A DNA stretch of 64,000 nucleotides from RGIG3102 sp964369915 (GCA_964369915.1 CAYJGG010000002.1:8374-72373), one strand, 5' to 3'. Positions 1 through 7,240 are shown, counted from the first letter of the stretch. Translations and numbers: made by a program. The notes: a model not told the origin generated them from the letters alone.

Positions 1-167
1 TTCATAGATAAAATTTTGCCTTCTTCATTAAGGCTTTCGAATCTTTCTGCAGATAAAAAACCGTCTACATCTTTTAGCATTGGTTTTAGCATTGCTGCAA
101 GGTCTAAATACTTATTAAAGCCTTCTTTTGTTGGGGTAACTTCAAATAATACTACAATTTTACTCAT
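1..167 (-). CDS. Antibiotic biosynthesis monooxygenase (ABM)-like small protein, 3' part outside window
   Basis: Only the first 55 codons lie in the window; the gene runs off the left edge. The start reads MSKIVVLFEVTPTKEG and is preceded by an AGGAG ribosome binding site six bases upstream. This N-terminal beta strand followed by an amphipathic helix (NKYLDLAAMLKPML) and a DGFLSAERFES strand is typical of the dimeric alpha/beta ferredoxin-like ABM fold, whose members include quinol and heme-degrading monooxygenases and many uncharacterised proteins. Its ATG overlaps the stop of the upstream DNA glycosylase (TAATG), so the two genes are probably translationally coupled. The substrate cannot be inferred. 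The family call rests on a partial sequence only. Confidence 0.6.
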   Translation of the reverse strand, partial: MSKIVVLFEVTPTKEGFNKYLDLAAMLKPMLKDVDGFLSAERFESLNEEGKILSM

Positions 168-817
168 TATTTTTTCTCCTTTTTAATTCGAGGGGCAGGA
201 TCAGATAAATTTTCTATTGCGCCCCCAGCCACCGCCCAAAAATATATAGCGGCAGTAGTTGCGTAGGGTGAATAACGTTTTTGATATTTTTTAAATAACT
301 GCGGTGTGATTTTCTTATGTCGATAAACCATACGCATCCCCCTTAAAATAGCTAAATCTCCATAACTTATAATATTAGCTCGATTTAAAGAGAATGTCAT
401 TATCATTTCGGCAGTCCAAACACCAATACCTTTTATTTTACTAAGAGTTTTTATAACTTCTTCATCGCTTAGATTTTCTAAATCTTCTAATATAAGCTCT
501 TTTGTTACAACGCTATTTGAAAAAGTTTTTATATATTCCGCTTTTCTAAAAGTCATTCCGCATTTTTGCAAAGTGTCTATATTAGAATTTGTAATGCTTA
601 AAGGAGTTATTTCGCCAAGCGTTTCATTCATTCTTTTAAAAACAGTTCTTTGAGCGGCAACCGAAATTTGCTGACCTATTATATGATGAACAACACTAGA
701 AAATAAATCATCATCAAGCTCTCTATTTATTATCCCAATTTTATCAATAATTTCGCCAAGCTTTTTATCTTTATTTTTTAGATAAGTAATTTCTTTTTCG
801 CCATACTGAAAATACAT
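167..817 (-). CDS. AlkA-like DNA-3-methyladenine glycosylase (HhH-GPD family)
   Basis: Base-excision repair enzyme of 216 residues, expected to remove alkylated bases from DNA by cleaving the N-glycosidic bond. Visible features: IIGQQISVAAQ at about 46-56, conserved at the start of AlkA-type HhH-GPD domains; the helix-hairpin-helix KIKGIGVWTAEM at 127-138; and the catalytic aspartate in YGDLAILRG (D154). It has no C-terminal 4Fe-4S cysteine loop, which argues against Nth or MutY. It lacks the N-terminal TATA-like domain of E. coli AlkA, so it belongs to the short forms common in Bacillota. It is the first gene of a two-gene unit with the ABM-like gene that overlaps its stop codon. The HxlR regulator is transcribed divergently 330 bases away. 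Confidence 0.85.
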   Translation of the reverse strand: MYFQYGEKEITYLKNKDKKLGEIIDKIGIINRELDDDLFSSVVHHIIGQQISVAAQRTVFKRMNETLGEITPLSITNSNIDTLQKCGMTFRKAEYIKTFSNSVVTKELILEDLENLSDEEVIKTLSKIKGIGVWTAEMIMTFSLNRANIISYGDLAILRGMRMVYRHKKITPQLFKKYQKRYSPYATTAAIYFWAVAGGAIENLSDPAPRIKKEKK

Positions 818-823
818 AAAAAA

Positions 824-1147
824 CCACTCCTTTTAACTATTTTTAATAATTATATCATATAAATTAAAATAAATCTTCTAAAATTTTAGAAATTTAATTA
901 TAAAATGAAAGAAAAATTCTCGGCTAAAATTAACCAAGAATTTCTCTTAATGATTTATGAATGTTGAGAAGTATTATAAATTAGGTGTCTTGCTTTTTAG
1001 TTGCAAAGGGCTATGAATATTTATAATATGCTCTTTGATAATTTGACATTTTTCCTATTATAGTATAAAATGCTGTAATAGAGAAATATATTATAATAGT
1101 GATTAAATATTTAGTCAATAAGGTACTAAGGGAAAGAAAGGTTACTA
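824..1147. other. Divergent intergenic region between the alkA-like and hxlR genes
   Basis: This stretch of about 330 bases has no convincing ORF. It contains an imperfect hairpin at about 915-945 (AAATTCTCGG paired with CCAAGAATTT, one G-T wobble) without a strong T tract, and the promoter of the hxlR gene (listed separately). No riboswitch signature was recognised. Confidence 0.5.
1043..1071 (+). promoter_or_regulatory. Sigma-A-type promoter for the HxlR regulator
   Basis: TTGACA at 1043-1048 matches the -35 consensus, followed after 17 bases by TAAAAT at 1066-1071. A TATAAA at 1064 gives a shorter 15-base alternative. The site is about 77 bases before the start codon of the HxlR gene. Confidence 0.6.
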
Positions 1148-1495
1148 ATGGATAAAATCAAAGTAAATTCAGAAATTGAAATAACGCTTAAAATGATAGG
1201 CGGAAAAGCAAAACCATTAATTTTATATATGCTAATAGAAGACGGCGCTTTAAGATTTAAGGATTTAATGGCAGCGGTAACGCAAGTTTCTCAAAAAACA
1301 CTAACAAACCAATTAAGAGAGCTTGAAGCAGACGGATTAATTAAAAGGGAGGCTTTTAGCGAAATTCCCCCTAGAGTTGAATACTCGGCAACTAATAAAG
1401 GAAAAACGCTTTTTCCAATATTAGATTTAATGTGTGCTTGGGGCGAAAAAAATAAAGATGATAGGTTTGAAATAATAAACCCGCAATGTGAATAA
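1148..1495 (+). CDS. HxlR-family winged-helix transcriptional regulator
   Basis: A 115-residue DNA-binding protein of the HxlR/DUF24 family. It shows the family signature in order: IGGKAKPLILYMLIEDGALRF (first helix and turn), the recognition region VSQKTLTNQLRELEADGLIKREA, and the wing IPPRVEYSATNKGKTLFPIL, with a C-terminal dimerisation helix containing CAWGEK. Members often respond to aldehydes, quinones or disulfide stress and regulate a neighbouring oxidoreductase. Here the neighbours are an alkyl-base DNA glycosylase and an ABM-like protein on the opposite strand, so control of that divergent pair is possible but unproven. The start is preceded by GAAAGAAAGG, and a strong intrinsic terminator follows. 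Confidence 0.88.
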   Translation: MDKIKVNSEIEITLKMIGGKAKPLILYMLIEDGALRFKDLMAAVTQVSQKTLTNQLRELEADGLIKREAFSEIPPRVEYSATNKGKTLFPILDLMCAWGEKNKDDRFEIINPQCE

Positions 1496-1567
1496 CGTTT
1501 TTAATTTGTATTTTCACAGTTGCAACTTTAACAAGATTTGCATTTAATATATTTATAGGATAATAAA

Positions 1568-1602
1568 AAATCCCAAACTAATTATTAGTTTGGGATTTTT
1601 GT
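1568..1602 (+). terminator. Intrinsic terminator after hxlR
   Basis: A perfect 13-base stem (AAATCCCAAACTA with TAGTTTGGGATTT), a five-base loop and a trailing T run. It lies about 70 bases after the HxlR stop codon. As an almost perfect palindrome flanked by A and T runs it could also act on the opposite strand. Confidence 0.85.
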
Positions 1603-1663
1603 TAATTTATTGCAAAAAAATAAGAACATCATAAGATGTTCTTACGGCATGGTGGGTAGGATT

Positions 1664-1763
1664 NNNNNNNNNNNNNNNNNNNNNNNNNNNNNNNNNNNNN
1701 NNNNNNNNNNNNNNNNNNNNNNNNNNNNNNNNNNNNNNNNNNNNNNNNNNNNNNNNNNNNNNN
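1664..1763. other. Scaffold gap (100 N) inside the tandem repeat
   Basis: Exactly 100 undetermined bases, the usual placeholder for a gap of unknown length. Both flanks match the repeat unit seen at 1764-1925, so the assembly probably collapsed here because of the repeat and the missing sequence is most likely more of the same unit. Confidence 0.95.
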
Positions 1764-1812
1764 CTAAAAAATTGCAAAAAAATAAGAACATCATAAGATG
1801 TTCTTACGGCAT

Positions 1813-1925
1813 GGTGGGTAGGATTCGCTTTTTAATAAAAAGCCGCGTCCTAAAAACAGTCCACTGGACTGTTTTCTAAACGGACTGTTCGAATCCGTTG
1901 CTTTTAAAAAAGCAACACTCCCACC
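1813..1925 (-). repeat. Palindrome-rich tRNA-like element with GGTGGG/CCCACC ends
   Basis: The 113-base element is bounded by GGTGGG at one end and CCCACC at the other, which pair as an acceptor-like stem. On the minus strand it ends in CCCACCA, the same end as the neighbouring tRNA-Tyr. Inside are a second long-range pair (GGATTCG with CGAATCC), a perfect 11-base inverted repeat around a single base (arms AAAACAGTCCA and TGGACTGTTTT), and two short hairpins (GTTGCTTTT/AAAAGCAAC and GCTTTTT/AAAAAGC). The plus strand carries GTTCGAATCC, which resembles a tRNA T arm. It has no anticodon arm and does not fold as a normal tRNA. Confidence 0.6.
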
Positions 1926-1972
1926 TAAAAAATTGCAAAAAAATAAGAACATCATAAGATGTTCTTACGGCA

Positions 1973-2057
1973 TGGTGGGAGCAGATGGATTCGAACCATC
2001 GAAGTCGTCGACAACAGATTTACAGTCTGCCCCCTTTGGCCGCTCGGGAATGCTCCC
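1973..2057 (-). tRNA. tRNA-Tyr (GTA)
   Basis: An 85-base class II tRNA with acceptor GGGAGCA pairing with TGCTCCC, a long variable arm, anticodon loop CTGTAAA (GTA, tyrosine), T arm GGTTCGAATCC and an encoded CCA end. It lies directly downstream of tRNA-Thr with six bases between them and is followed by a hairpin terminator on the minus strand. Confidence 0.97.
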
Positions 2058-2063
2058 CCATTT

Positions 2064-2139
2064 TGGAGCTTGTGGACGGATTTGAACCCCCGACCTGCTG
2101 ATTACAAATCAGCTGCTCTACCGACTGAGCTACACAAGC
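2064..2139 (-). tRNA. tRNA-Thr (TGT)
   Basis: A 76-base tRNA with acceptor GCTTGTG pairing with CACAAGC, D arm GCTCAGTCGGTAGAGC, anticodon loop TTTGTAA (TGT, threonine), T arm GGTTCAAATCC and an encoded CCA. It is the promoter-proximal gene of the Thr-Tyr pair. Confidence 0.97.
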
Positions 2140-2239
2140 AAACTTAATGCTTAATAAATATACCACAGCTTTTAAAATATGTCAACACTTTTTTTAAAAA
2201 AATTAAAAACTTTTCATTTTTTTTTCAAGAAATTTAATT

Positions 2240-2470
2240 ATTATAAAATCTTCGACCTAAAACCCATAAATTTCTTTTATATCAAGGCAGACAATCGAGT
2301 AATACTTTACGTATTGCGAGTGAGGATAACGAGGATATATAAAAAATTTATAAGTTTTAAGCGGTTAGGATTATGAGATTAAGGCTAGAATTACTCATAT
2401 AATCCTAACACGTTTAATAACATCAAAGTCCTTGCGCTATCTGCGTTAATAGTTTTTGCAAGATTAGGAG
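2240..2470. repeat. Dispersed palindromic element, rearranged copy
   Basis: Positions 2240-2386 match the reverse complement of 55714-55862 with only scattered differences over nearly 150 bases. Shared blocks include TTTATATCAAGGCAGACAAT, ACTTTACGTATTGCGAGTGA and TTTATAAGTTTTAAGCGG. Immediately after, 2389-2470 begins with the opposite terminus (TTACTCATATAATCC, AACACGTTT) and a degraded second arm (GCGCTATCTGCGTTAATAG). The two halves of the element are therefore joined end to end instead of facing each other, as if two copies abut or one was permuted. No protein coding is likely here. Confidence 0.75.
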
Positions 2471-2717
2471 TAAGGATATTTTTAATTATTAGAACCCTAA
2501 TTTTTATTTGATAGTAGCTAATATTTCCTTTAGTGAAGTAAAGGTGCCTTATTGACTTAATTTTAAATTGCAATTATAATAAATTTAGCTATTACAGTAT
2601 TTTATACGGTAATGATGAATGTTAAATAAGTAAAATTTATTAGTTTAAGGATTTATTTTTAAACTTTGAGTTTTGCAACAAAATGCACAAGGCAAGAAGA
2701 AAAGGATGGTTAAAATT

Positions 2718-3857
2718 ATGGAAAAAAGCAAAGTTTATTTTACGGATATGCGAGCGCTACCAGGAACAAATCTACTATTAAAATTAGAAAAATTAATTAA
2801 AACAGCTGGAATAGGAAATATTGATTTCCAAGATAAATTCACAGCGATTAAAATTCATTTTGGTGAACCTGGAAATTTAGCGTATCTTCGCCCAAACTAT
2901 TCAAAAGTTGTGGCTGATGTTATTAAATCTCTAGGTGGAAAACCATTTTTAACAGATTGCAACACGTTATATGTTGGAAGAAGAAAAAATGCACTAGAAC
3001 ATATGGAAGCAGCTTACGAAAACGGCTACTCTCCATTTTCAACTGGATGCCATATTATTATTGCAGACGGCTTAAAAGGAACTGATGAAACAATAGTTAA
3101 AGTTGATGGCGAACTGATTAAAGAGGCAAGAATAGGAACTGCTATTATGGACGCAGATGTTTTTATCTCATTAAATCACTTTAAAGGGCATGAAATGACA
3201 GGCTTTGGTGGGGCATTAAAAAATATTGGTATGGGTTCTGGAAGCAGAGCTGGTAAAATGGATCAACATAGCGATGGAAAGCCAAGCGCAGATTTAGATA
3301 TGTGTAAAAAATGCGGTGTCTGTAAGAAGCTGTGTGCCCACGATGCTATATCTTTTAACGAAGACAAAAAAGCAGTTATCAATCACGATAAATGCGTTGG
3401 ATGTGGAAGATGCATTGGTGCTTGTGCATTCGATGCAATCGAGGCAGATTGGAGCACCAGCTGTGATGATTTAAATAAAAAGATGGCTGAATATTCTTTA
3501 GCTGTTTTAAAAGACAGACCGCATTTTCATATCAGCTTAATTGTTGATGTGTCGCCTTATTGCGATTGCCATGGTGAAAATGATGCGGCTATCATCCCAG
3601 ACGTTGGTATGCTTGCTTCCTTTGATCCTGTTGCACTTGATAAGGCTTGTGCTGATGCGTGTAATAAAGAAACAGCTTTCCAAAATAGTTTTGTTGGAGA
3701 TATGGATAAGGATAATCACTCTAATGATTGCTGTAATCATAATAAAAAAGACCATTTCAAAGTTATGCACCCAAACACAAACTGGGAAGTTTGCATAGAG
3801 CATGCGAAAAAAATTGGAATTGGCACGGATGAATACGAATTAGTTATTGTAAAATAA
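2718..3857 (+). CDS. DUF362 protein with C-terminal 2x[4Fe-4S] ferredoxin domain
   Basis: A 379-residue cytoplasmic protein. The N-terminal 190 residues form a DUF362 domain (KVYFTDMRALPG, IKIHFGEPGN, FLTDCNTLY, SLNHFKGHEMTGFGGALKN). Two bacterial ferredoxin clusters follow: cysteines 196, 199, 202 and 206, then 226, 229, 232 and 236 (CVGCGRCIGAC). The remainder continues the DUF362 fold (DVGMLASFDPVALDKACAD). The function is unknown; an iron-sulfur electron-transfer or metallocluster role is usual for the family. I place the start at ATG 2718 because AAGGA lies about ten bases upstream. An in-frame ATG at 2706 and a TTG at 2673 are less well placed. The gene stands alone and converges with the M24-like gene at a shared terminator. 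Confidence 0.85.
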   Translation: MEKSKVYFTDMRALPGTNLLLKLEKLIKTAGIGNIDFQDKFTAIKIHFGEPGNLAYLRPNYSKVVADVIKSLGGKPFLTDCNTLYVGRRKNALEHMEAAYENGYSPFSTGCHIIIADGLKGTDETIVKVDGELIKEARIGTAIMDADVFISLNHFKGHEMTGFGGALKNIGMGSGSRAGKMDQHSDGKPSADLDMCKKCGVCKKLCAHDAISFNEDKKAVINHDKCVGCGRCIGACAFDAIEADWSTSCDDLNKKMAEYSLAVLKDRPHFHISLIVDVSPYCDCHGENDAAIIPDVGMLASFDPVALDKACADACNKETAFQNSFVGDMDKDNHSNDCCNHNKKDHFKVMHPNTNWEVCIEHAKKIGIGTDEYELVIVK

Positions 3858-3867
3858 TATAATATAT

Positions 3868-3903
3868 AAAAGCCCCTATATGAATTTTCATATAGGGGCT
3901 TTT
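3868..3903. terminator. Bidirectional intrinsic terminator
   Basis: A perfect 16-base stem (AAAAGCCCCTATATGA with its complement) and loop ATTT, with T runs on both strands, between the convergent DUF362 and M24-like genes. Confidence 0.92.
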
Positions 3904-3921
3904 ATTTTTGTTTAAAATAAT

Positions 3922-5001
3922 TTATAAAATAATTAAATCTTTAGTTGCCCTTGTTAGATTTTCAATAGAATTATTTGAAAGATAAATCATATCACAAATT
4001 CTAATACCAAATTTTTCTTTAATATAAATACCAGGTTCAATAGCTAAAACATTTCCAGCTTGAATTTCATCATTTGAATTTGGATTTAATAAAGGCATTT
4101 CATTTAAATCGATGCCAATTCCATGGCCTAATGAATGATTAAAACAGCCGTGGTAGCCACTTTTTTCTATATACGTGCGAACTTCATCATCAATTTTCTT
4201 AGCGCTTTTTTCGCTATTTATTTGTTGCATTGCAATAATAAATGAATTCTTTACAACTTCATAAGCCTTTTTAAATTCATCGCTAGCATAACCGATACAA
4301 ACAGTTCTTGCCATATTACTTCTATATCCATTGTAAACAGCGCCAAACTCTAATAATAAAACATCGCCATCTCTTAAAATTCTCTCGCTTGCACGTCCAT
4401 GAATTAAACTTGAATTTTCACCACTTATACAGCAGATATGAAACTTATCTAAATCTGAGCCATTTTCAAGCATTAGATAAACTAATCTTGCCTCGATTTC
4501 CTTTTCAGTCATTCCAGGAGTTATAATTTTAATAATTTCTTCAAAACATCTCTCATTTATTCTTTGCGCTGTTTTTAAATTTTCGATTTCTGAATCTTCT
4601 TTAATCATACGCAATTTTTTTAATTGAGTTTTTAAAGGAAGAGTTTTTGCCCATAAAGCTGTTTCAAATTCTAGGTATTCTTCGTGACTAATAGCATCGC
4701 TTTCTAAAAGCATAATAGAAACTCTATCATTTTGCATTATATCATTAATATTTTTAGTCATATTTCTTAAAGAACCAACAACAACAGTAAAGCCCATAGA
4801 AGAAAGCTCTCTTTTTGCAATTTCTTCATATCTTTCATCGCATAAAAAATATTGTCCTTTTTTAGTTACTATAACTGTTGCAGCGCTAGTTTTTAATTCT
4901 GTTAGATAAAGGCGGTTTTCATAGCTTTTAACAACTATTGCATCTGCCTTTACTCGGTGTAATAATTCTCGTACATTTTTTATTTTATTTGTTGATTGCA
5001 T
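3922..5001 (-). CDS. M24-family (Xaa-Pro peptidase-like) protein with altered metal site
   Basis: A 359-residue protein with the creatinase-like N-terminal domain (about 1-120) and a pita-bread M24 domain of the aminopeptidase P/prolidase type. It is best started at ATG 5001, which has AAGGAG at the right distance. The family needs five metal ligands, D-D-H-E-E. The aligned residues here are E218 (LLLEFGA), N229 (RSNMART), H293 (HSLGHGIG), E322 (AIEPG) and C336 (GIRICDM). Three of five are changed, including the normally invariant second Asp and last Glu. The fold is intact and the reading frame open, so this is more likely a non-peptidase homologue than a fresh pseudogene. It follows the Nim-like gene with 13 bases between, probably one operon. 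Confidence 0.8.
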   Translation of the reverse strand: MQSTNKIKNVRELLHRVKADAIVVKSYENRLYLTELKTSAATVIVTKKGQYFLCDERYEEIAKRELSSMGFTVVVGSLRNMTKNINDIMQNDRVSIMLLESDAISHEEYLEFETALWAKTLPLKTQLKKLRMIKEDSEIENLKTAQRINERCFEEIIKIITPGMTEKEIEARLVYLMLENGSDLDKFHICCISGENSSLIHGRASERILRDGDVLLLEFGAVYNGYRSNMARTVCIGYASDEFKKAYEVVKNSFIIAMQQINSEKSAKKIDDEVRTYIEKSGYHGCFNHSLGHGIGIDLNEMPLLNPNSNDEIQAGNVLAIEPGIYIKEKFGIRICDMIYLSNNSIENLTRATKDLIIL

Positions 5002-5014
5002 GCTGAAATTCTCC

Positions 5015-5494
5015 TTAAGCATTTGATTTTGCTGTATATTTTTTGCAAGTTATTTTATAAATTGCAGTTTTGTTAACTACGTGTTCAGGGTATGTTAAAT
5101 CGCCTTTAAAATTAGAATTAATCATTAATCTATCTAAAGCGTGTATTTTTTCATTAAAATCTTTTACATTTTCAGCTGTGCCTTCAAGATAAACGCTAGA
5201 AAAATAAGTTGTGCAATCTTCGGCTTTGCCGTCCCCTTTTATATCACTTTTTGAAGTTATGTGAACGCTTACATTATTATCTTTTAAAATTAAATCATTT
5301 TTTCTGCCTTGCTTTGCGCAGTGAAAATAAAGTATAATATCATTATCAATTATTTCAAACCCATAGTTTACAGCAACAATATACGGACAAGAATTTTCCT
5401 GATTCATTGCGATATTCATAAATGGGGCAGATTGTAAATATTCTTTTATTTTATTAATATCAGTAATTTGTCTATCGACTCTACGCATTTTCAT
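5015..5494 (-). CDS. Nim-like pyridoxamine 5'-phosphate oxidase-family flavoprotein
   Basis: A 159-residue split-barrel protein of the family that includes NimA-type 5-nitroimidazole reductases and other FMN-binding proteins. Typical blocks are MRRVDRQITD at the N terminus, PYIVAVNYGFE, LYFHCAKQGRKNDLI and the C-terminal AIYKITCKKYTAK. It probably binds FMN or a related flavin as a dimer. A link to nitroimidazole resistance cannot be claimed from sequence alone, since most family members are uncharacterised. Start codons at 5494 and 5488 are both possible; the family usually begins with MRR, which favours the latter. It is the first gene of a probable operon with the M24-like gene and is divergent from the acetyltransferase at 5618. 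Confidence 0.82.
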   Translation of the reverse strand: MKMRRVDRQITDINKIKEYLQSAPFMNIAMNQENSCPYIVAVNYGFEIIDNDIILYFHCAKQGRKNDLILKDNNVSVHITSKSDIKGDGKAEDCTTYFSSVYLEGTAENVKDFNEKIHALDRLMINSNFKGDLTYPEHVVNKTAIYKITCKKYTAKSNA

Positions 5495-5617
5495 AAAAAA
5501 TCACACTTTCTGTATTTTAAAATTTAAATTTATTATATTATATTATAATTGATAGTGCAAGATAAAACAAGAAATATCTTTATTAAATAAGAAAATAATG
5601 AAAGAAGGCTTATTATA

Positions 5618-6166
5618 ATGGAAAAATTATTAACTAATAGAATGTATCTAATTTTATCAAATCCAAAACTTGCAAAACAAGTTGCCGATTTTCATATAAA
5701 AAACAAAGAGGCGTTTGAATGGACAGAGCCTGTAAGATATGAAGAGTATTACACAAAAAAAGGTCAAAAGAGATATCTAAAAGATGATTTAAAAGAAGCT
5801 ATAAAAATGAATGAGTATCGTTTTTGGCTTCAAATCAAAGGCGAAAAAGAAATAATAGGAACAGTTAGTATATCTCAAGTATTGCTAGGGAGCGTTAAAA
5901 GTTGTTACCTTTCTTATAAATTAGATAAAGATTTTTGGGGCAAAGGATATATGAGCGAAGCTGTAGAAGAAGTGATTAGATTTAGCTTTAATAATTTAGA
6001 TTTATATAGAATAGAAGCAGCGGTTATGCCAAAAAACACAAAGAGCCTTGCTATAATGAATAGATTTAATTTTACACAAGAAGGCTTTTCAAAAGGGTAT
6101 CTTGAAATTAATGGGAAAAGAGAAGACCATTTAAGATTTGCTTTAATAAAACCGAATGATAAATAA
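5618..6166 (+). CDS. GNAT acetyltransferase (RimJ/RimL type)
   Basis: A 182-residue N-acetyltransferase of the type that modifies ribosomal proteins or small molecules. The GNAT core is recognisable from the acetyl-CoA-binding motif DKDFWGKGYMSEAVEEVI (about 107-124), the following strand YRIEAAVMPKNTKSLAIMNRFNF and the final GYLEINGKREDHLRFAL strand, all characteristic of the RimJ/RimL subgroup. AGAAGG upstream of the ATG supports the start. No operon partners are evident; the FMN-binding lipoprotein follows 156 bases later with its own binding site. The substrate is unknown. Confidence 0.88.
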   Translation: MEKLLTNRMYLILSNPKLAKQVADFHIKNKEAFEWTEPVRYEEYYTKKGQKRYLKDDLKEAIKMNEYRFWLQIKGEKEIIGTVSISQVLLGSVKSCYLSYKLDKDFWGKGYMSEAVEEVIRFSFNNLDLYRIEAAVMPKNTKSLAIMNRFNFTQEGFSKGYLEINGKREDHLRFALIKPNDK

Positions 6167-6251
6167 ATAACAATTATTACAAAAGAATTAATAAAAAATA
6201 TCGAATTAGTTACAATGAGTATAAATGTATTGATTTTTTTTCTTGAAAGTA

Positions 6252-6271
6252 TTAAGATTAGCCTATCTTAA
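6252..6271. promoter_or_regulatory. Inverted repeat upstream of the FMN-binding lipoprotein
   Basis: TTAAGAT and ATCTTAA are separated by six bases, about 50 bases before the lipoprotein start codon, and a further TTAAGA follows at about 6280. It could be an operator. It has no T run and is too short for a convincing terminator. No regulator is recognised. Confidence 0.3.
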
Positions 6272-6322
6272 CAAATTAGTTAAGAACAATCTTTGGAAAC
6301 TTATTTATTGGAGGACAATATA

Positions 6323-6838
6323 ATGAAAAAAATTATTGCATTAGCTTTAGCATCAGTTCTAGCTTTATCACTAGTAGCTTGCTCAAGCGAAACAGAAGAA
6401 ACAACAGAAACTACTGAAGAAACAACAGTAACAAGCGAAGAAACTACAACAGAAGAAACAACAGAAGAAACAGAAACAGCTAACGAAGAAACAACTGAAG
6501 AAACAGAAGGCGAACCAGTTGCTAATATTCCAGTTGTAACTGCTGAAGGAAATGTTTACACAGTTGTTTACACAGAAGATAACGCTGATTCACAAGCTTA
6601 CTTAACAGAAATGACAGTTGTTGTTGAATTAGACGACGCTGGCGCTTTAGTTTCAGTTGAAGTTACAGATAACCAAGGTACATTATACCCAGCAGCAGAA
6701 GATGCTTTAGTAAGCGTTCCAGCAGCTATGGTTGAAGGTAACACAACAGAAGTTGATACAGTTGCAGGTGCTACAATCACAACTGAAGCTATTAAAGAAG
6801 CTGTTATGGCTGCTATAGCTGCATCAACAGCTCAATAA
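6323..6838 (+). CDS. FMN-binding-domain lipoprotein with Thr/Glu-rich linker
   Basis: A 171-residue predicted lipoprotein. The signal peptide ends in the lipobox LVAC (C20). A linker of about 45 residues consists almost only of E and T and probably spans the cell wall, followed by one small FMN_bind domain. The motif DTVAGAT near the C terminus matches the Dxx(S/T)GAT pattern on which ApbE-type transferases attach FMN to the final Thr (T151 here), although the fourth position is A. The start is ATG 6323 with GGAGG eight bases before it; an upstream in-frame ATG at 6293 lacks a site. By analogy with flavinylated surface lipoproteins of Gram-positive bacteria it may carry electrons outside the membrane. 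No apbE gene is seen in the window. Confidence 0.75.
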   Translation: MKKIIALALASVLALSLVACSSETEETTETTEETTVTSEETTTEETTEETETANEETTEETEGEPVANIPVVTAEGNVYTVVYTEDNADSQAYLTEMTVVVELDDAGALVSVEVTDNQGTLYPAAEDALVSVPAAMVEGNTTEVDTVAGATITTEAIKEAVMAAIAASTAQ

Positions 6839-6853
6839 TCTTATTACATTAAT

Positions 6854-6889
6854 AAACACTGCCTTTTAGGTGGTGTTTATTTTTTTTTG
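6854..6889 (+). terminator. Intrinsic terminator after the FMN-binding lipoprotein
   Basis: AAACACTGCC pairs with GGTGGTGTTT through ten pairs, two of them G-U, closed by a five-base loop and followed by a long T run. Confidence 0.8.
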
Positions 6890-7039
6890 GTTTATGTTAA
6901 TAGTTGGAGTGGAGCAAAATAATTAAAAAGATTCTATGTCTGTGAAAAAGGATTTGCTTTTATATAAAATTGTTTTTAAATAGTAACTTGTTAAAATCAA
7001 AAAAATAGTATATAATTAAAGCTACAAAAAAATAAAACA

Positions 7040-7170
7040 TAAATAAAAAGATAAAGAATTTGAGGAAGAGGGTGAAAAGCCCCGCGGTCCCGCCACTGTT
7101 ATAGCCAGATTATCAACCTTTATCTCTATACGAATTTACGATGAATAAAGGAGTATAAGGCTTTGTTTAA
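7040..7170 (+). ncRNA. Cobalamin riboswitch
   Basis: The conserved core is plain: GGGTGAAAAGCCCCGCGGTC, then CCCGCCACTG at about 7089, then the B12-box region AGCCAGAT at 7103-7110 and pairing arms on both sides (GATAAAG with CTTTATC). These are the hallmarks of the cobalamin aptamer. It lies before btuFCD and upstream of a terminator hairpin at 7206, so cobalamin binding should cause transcription termination. Boundaries are approximate. Confidence 0.93.
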
Positions 7171-7205
7171 TTTGCATTATTTTATGCATAATAAACCTAT
7201 GACTT

Positions 7206-7240
7206 AAACATCTTTACTTTTAGTGAAGATGTTTTATTTT
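7206..7240 (+). terminator. Riboswitch-controlled attenuator terminator
   Basis: AAACATCTTTAC pairs with GTGAAGATGTTT (one G-U) around a TTTTA loop and is followed by a T run. It ends about 30 bases before the btuF start, inside the leader, which is the expected position for the expression platform of the cobalamin riboswitch. Confidence 0.88.

Larger units (their letters stand above)
1610..1972 (-). repeat. Tandem structured repeat downstream of tRNA-Tyr, broken by an assembly gap
   Basis: Reading leftwards from tRNA-Tyr, the sequence contains three copies of a terminator hairpin (AAGAACATC, loop, GATGTTCTT, with a T run on the minus strand) at 1945-1966, 1784-1805 and 1622-1643. Each is preceded on the minus strand by the same tRNA-Tyr-like end CCCACCATGCCG. 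Between terminators lies a palindrome-rich segment, seen complete once (1813-1925). The repeat period is 161 bases. The N gap begins and ends inside another copy, because its left flank (GGTGGGTAGGATT) and right flank (CTAAAAAATTGC) match the two ends of the complete copy. At least two units are therefore present, and the true number is unknown. Confidence 0.8.

Noticed and set aside
1610..1879. Open frame running through the N gap (MQKNKNIIRC...)
   Set aside because: It is made of the terminator repeat and unknown bases; the sequence is tRNA-associated repeat, not coding.
2179..2376. 65-codon frame beside tRNA-Thr
   Set aside because: It lies within the palindromic repeat 2240-2386, has no ribosome binding site, and is matched by the non-coding copy at 55714.
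2391..2573. 60-codon frame on the minus strand
   Set aside because: It overlaps the degraded second half of the repeat, with no site or family resemblance.
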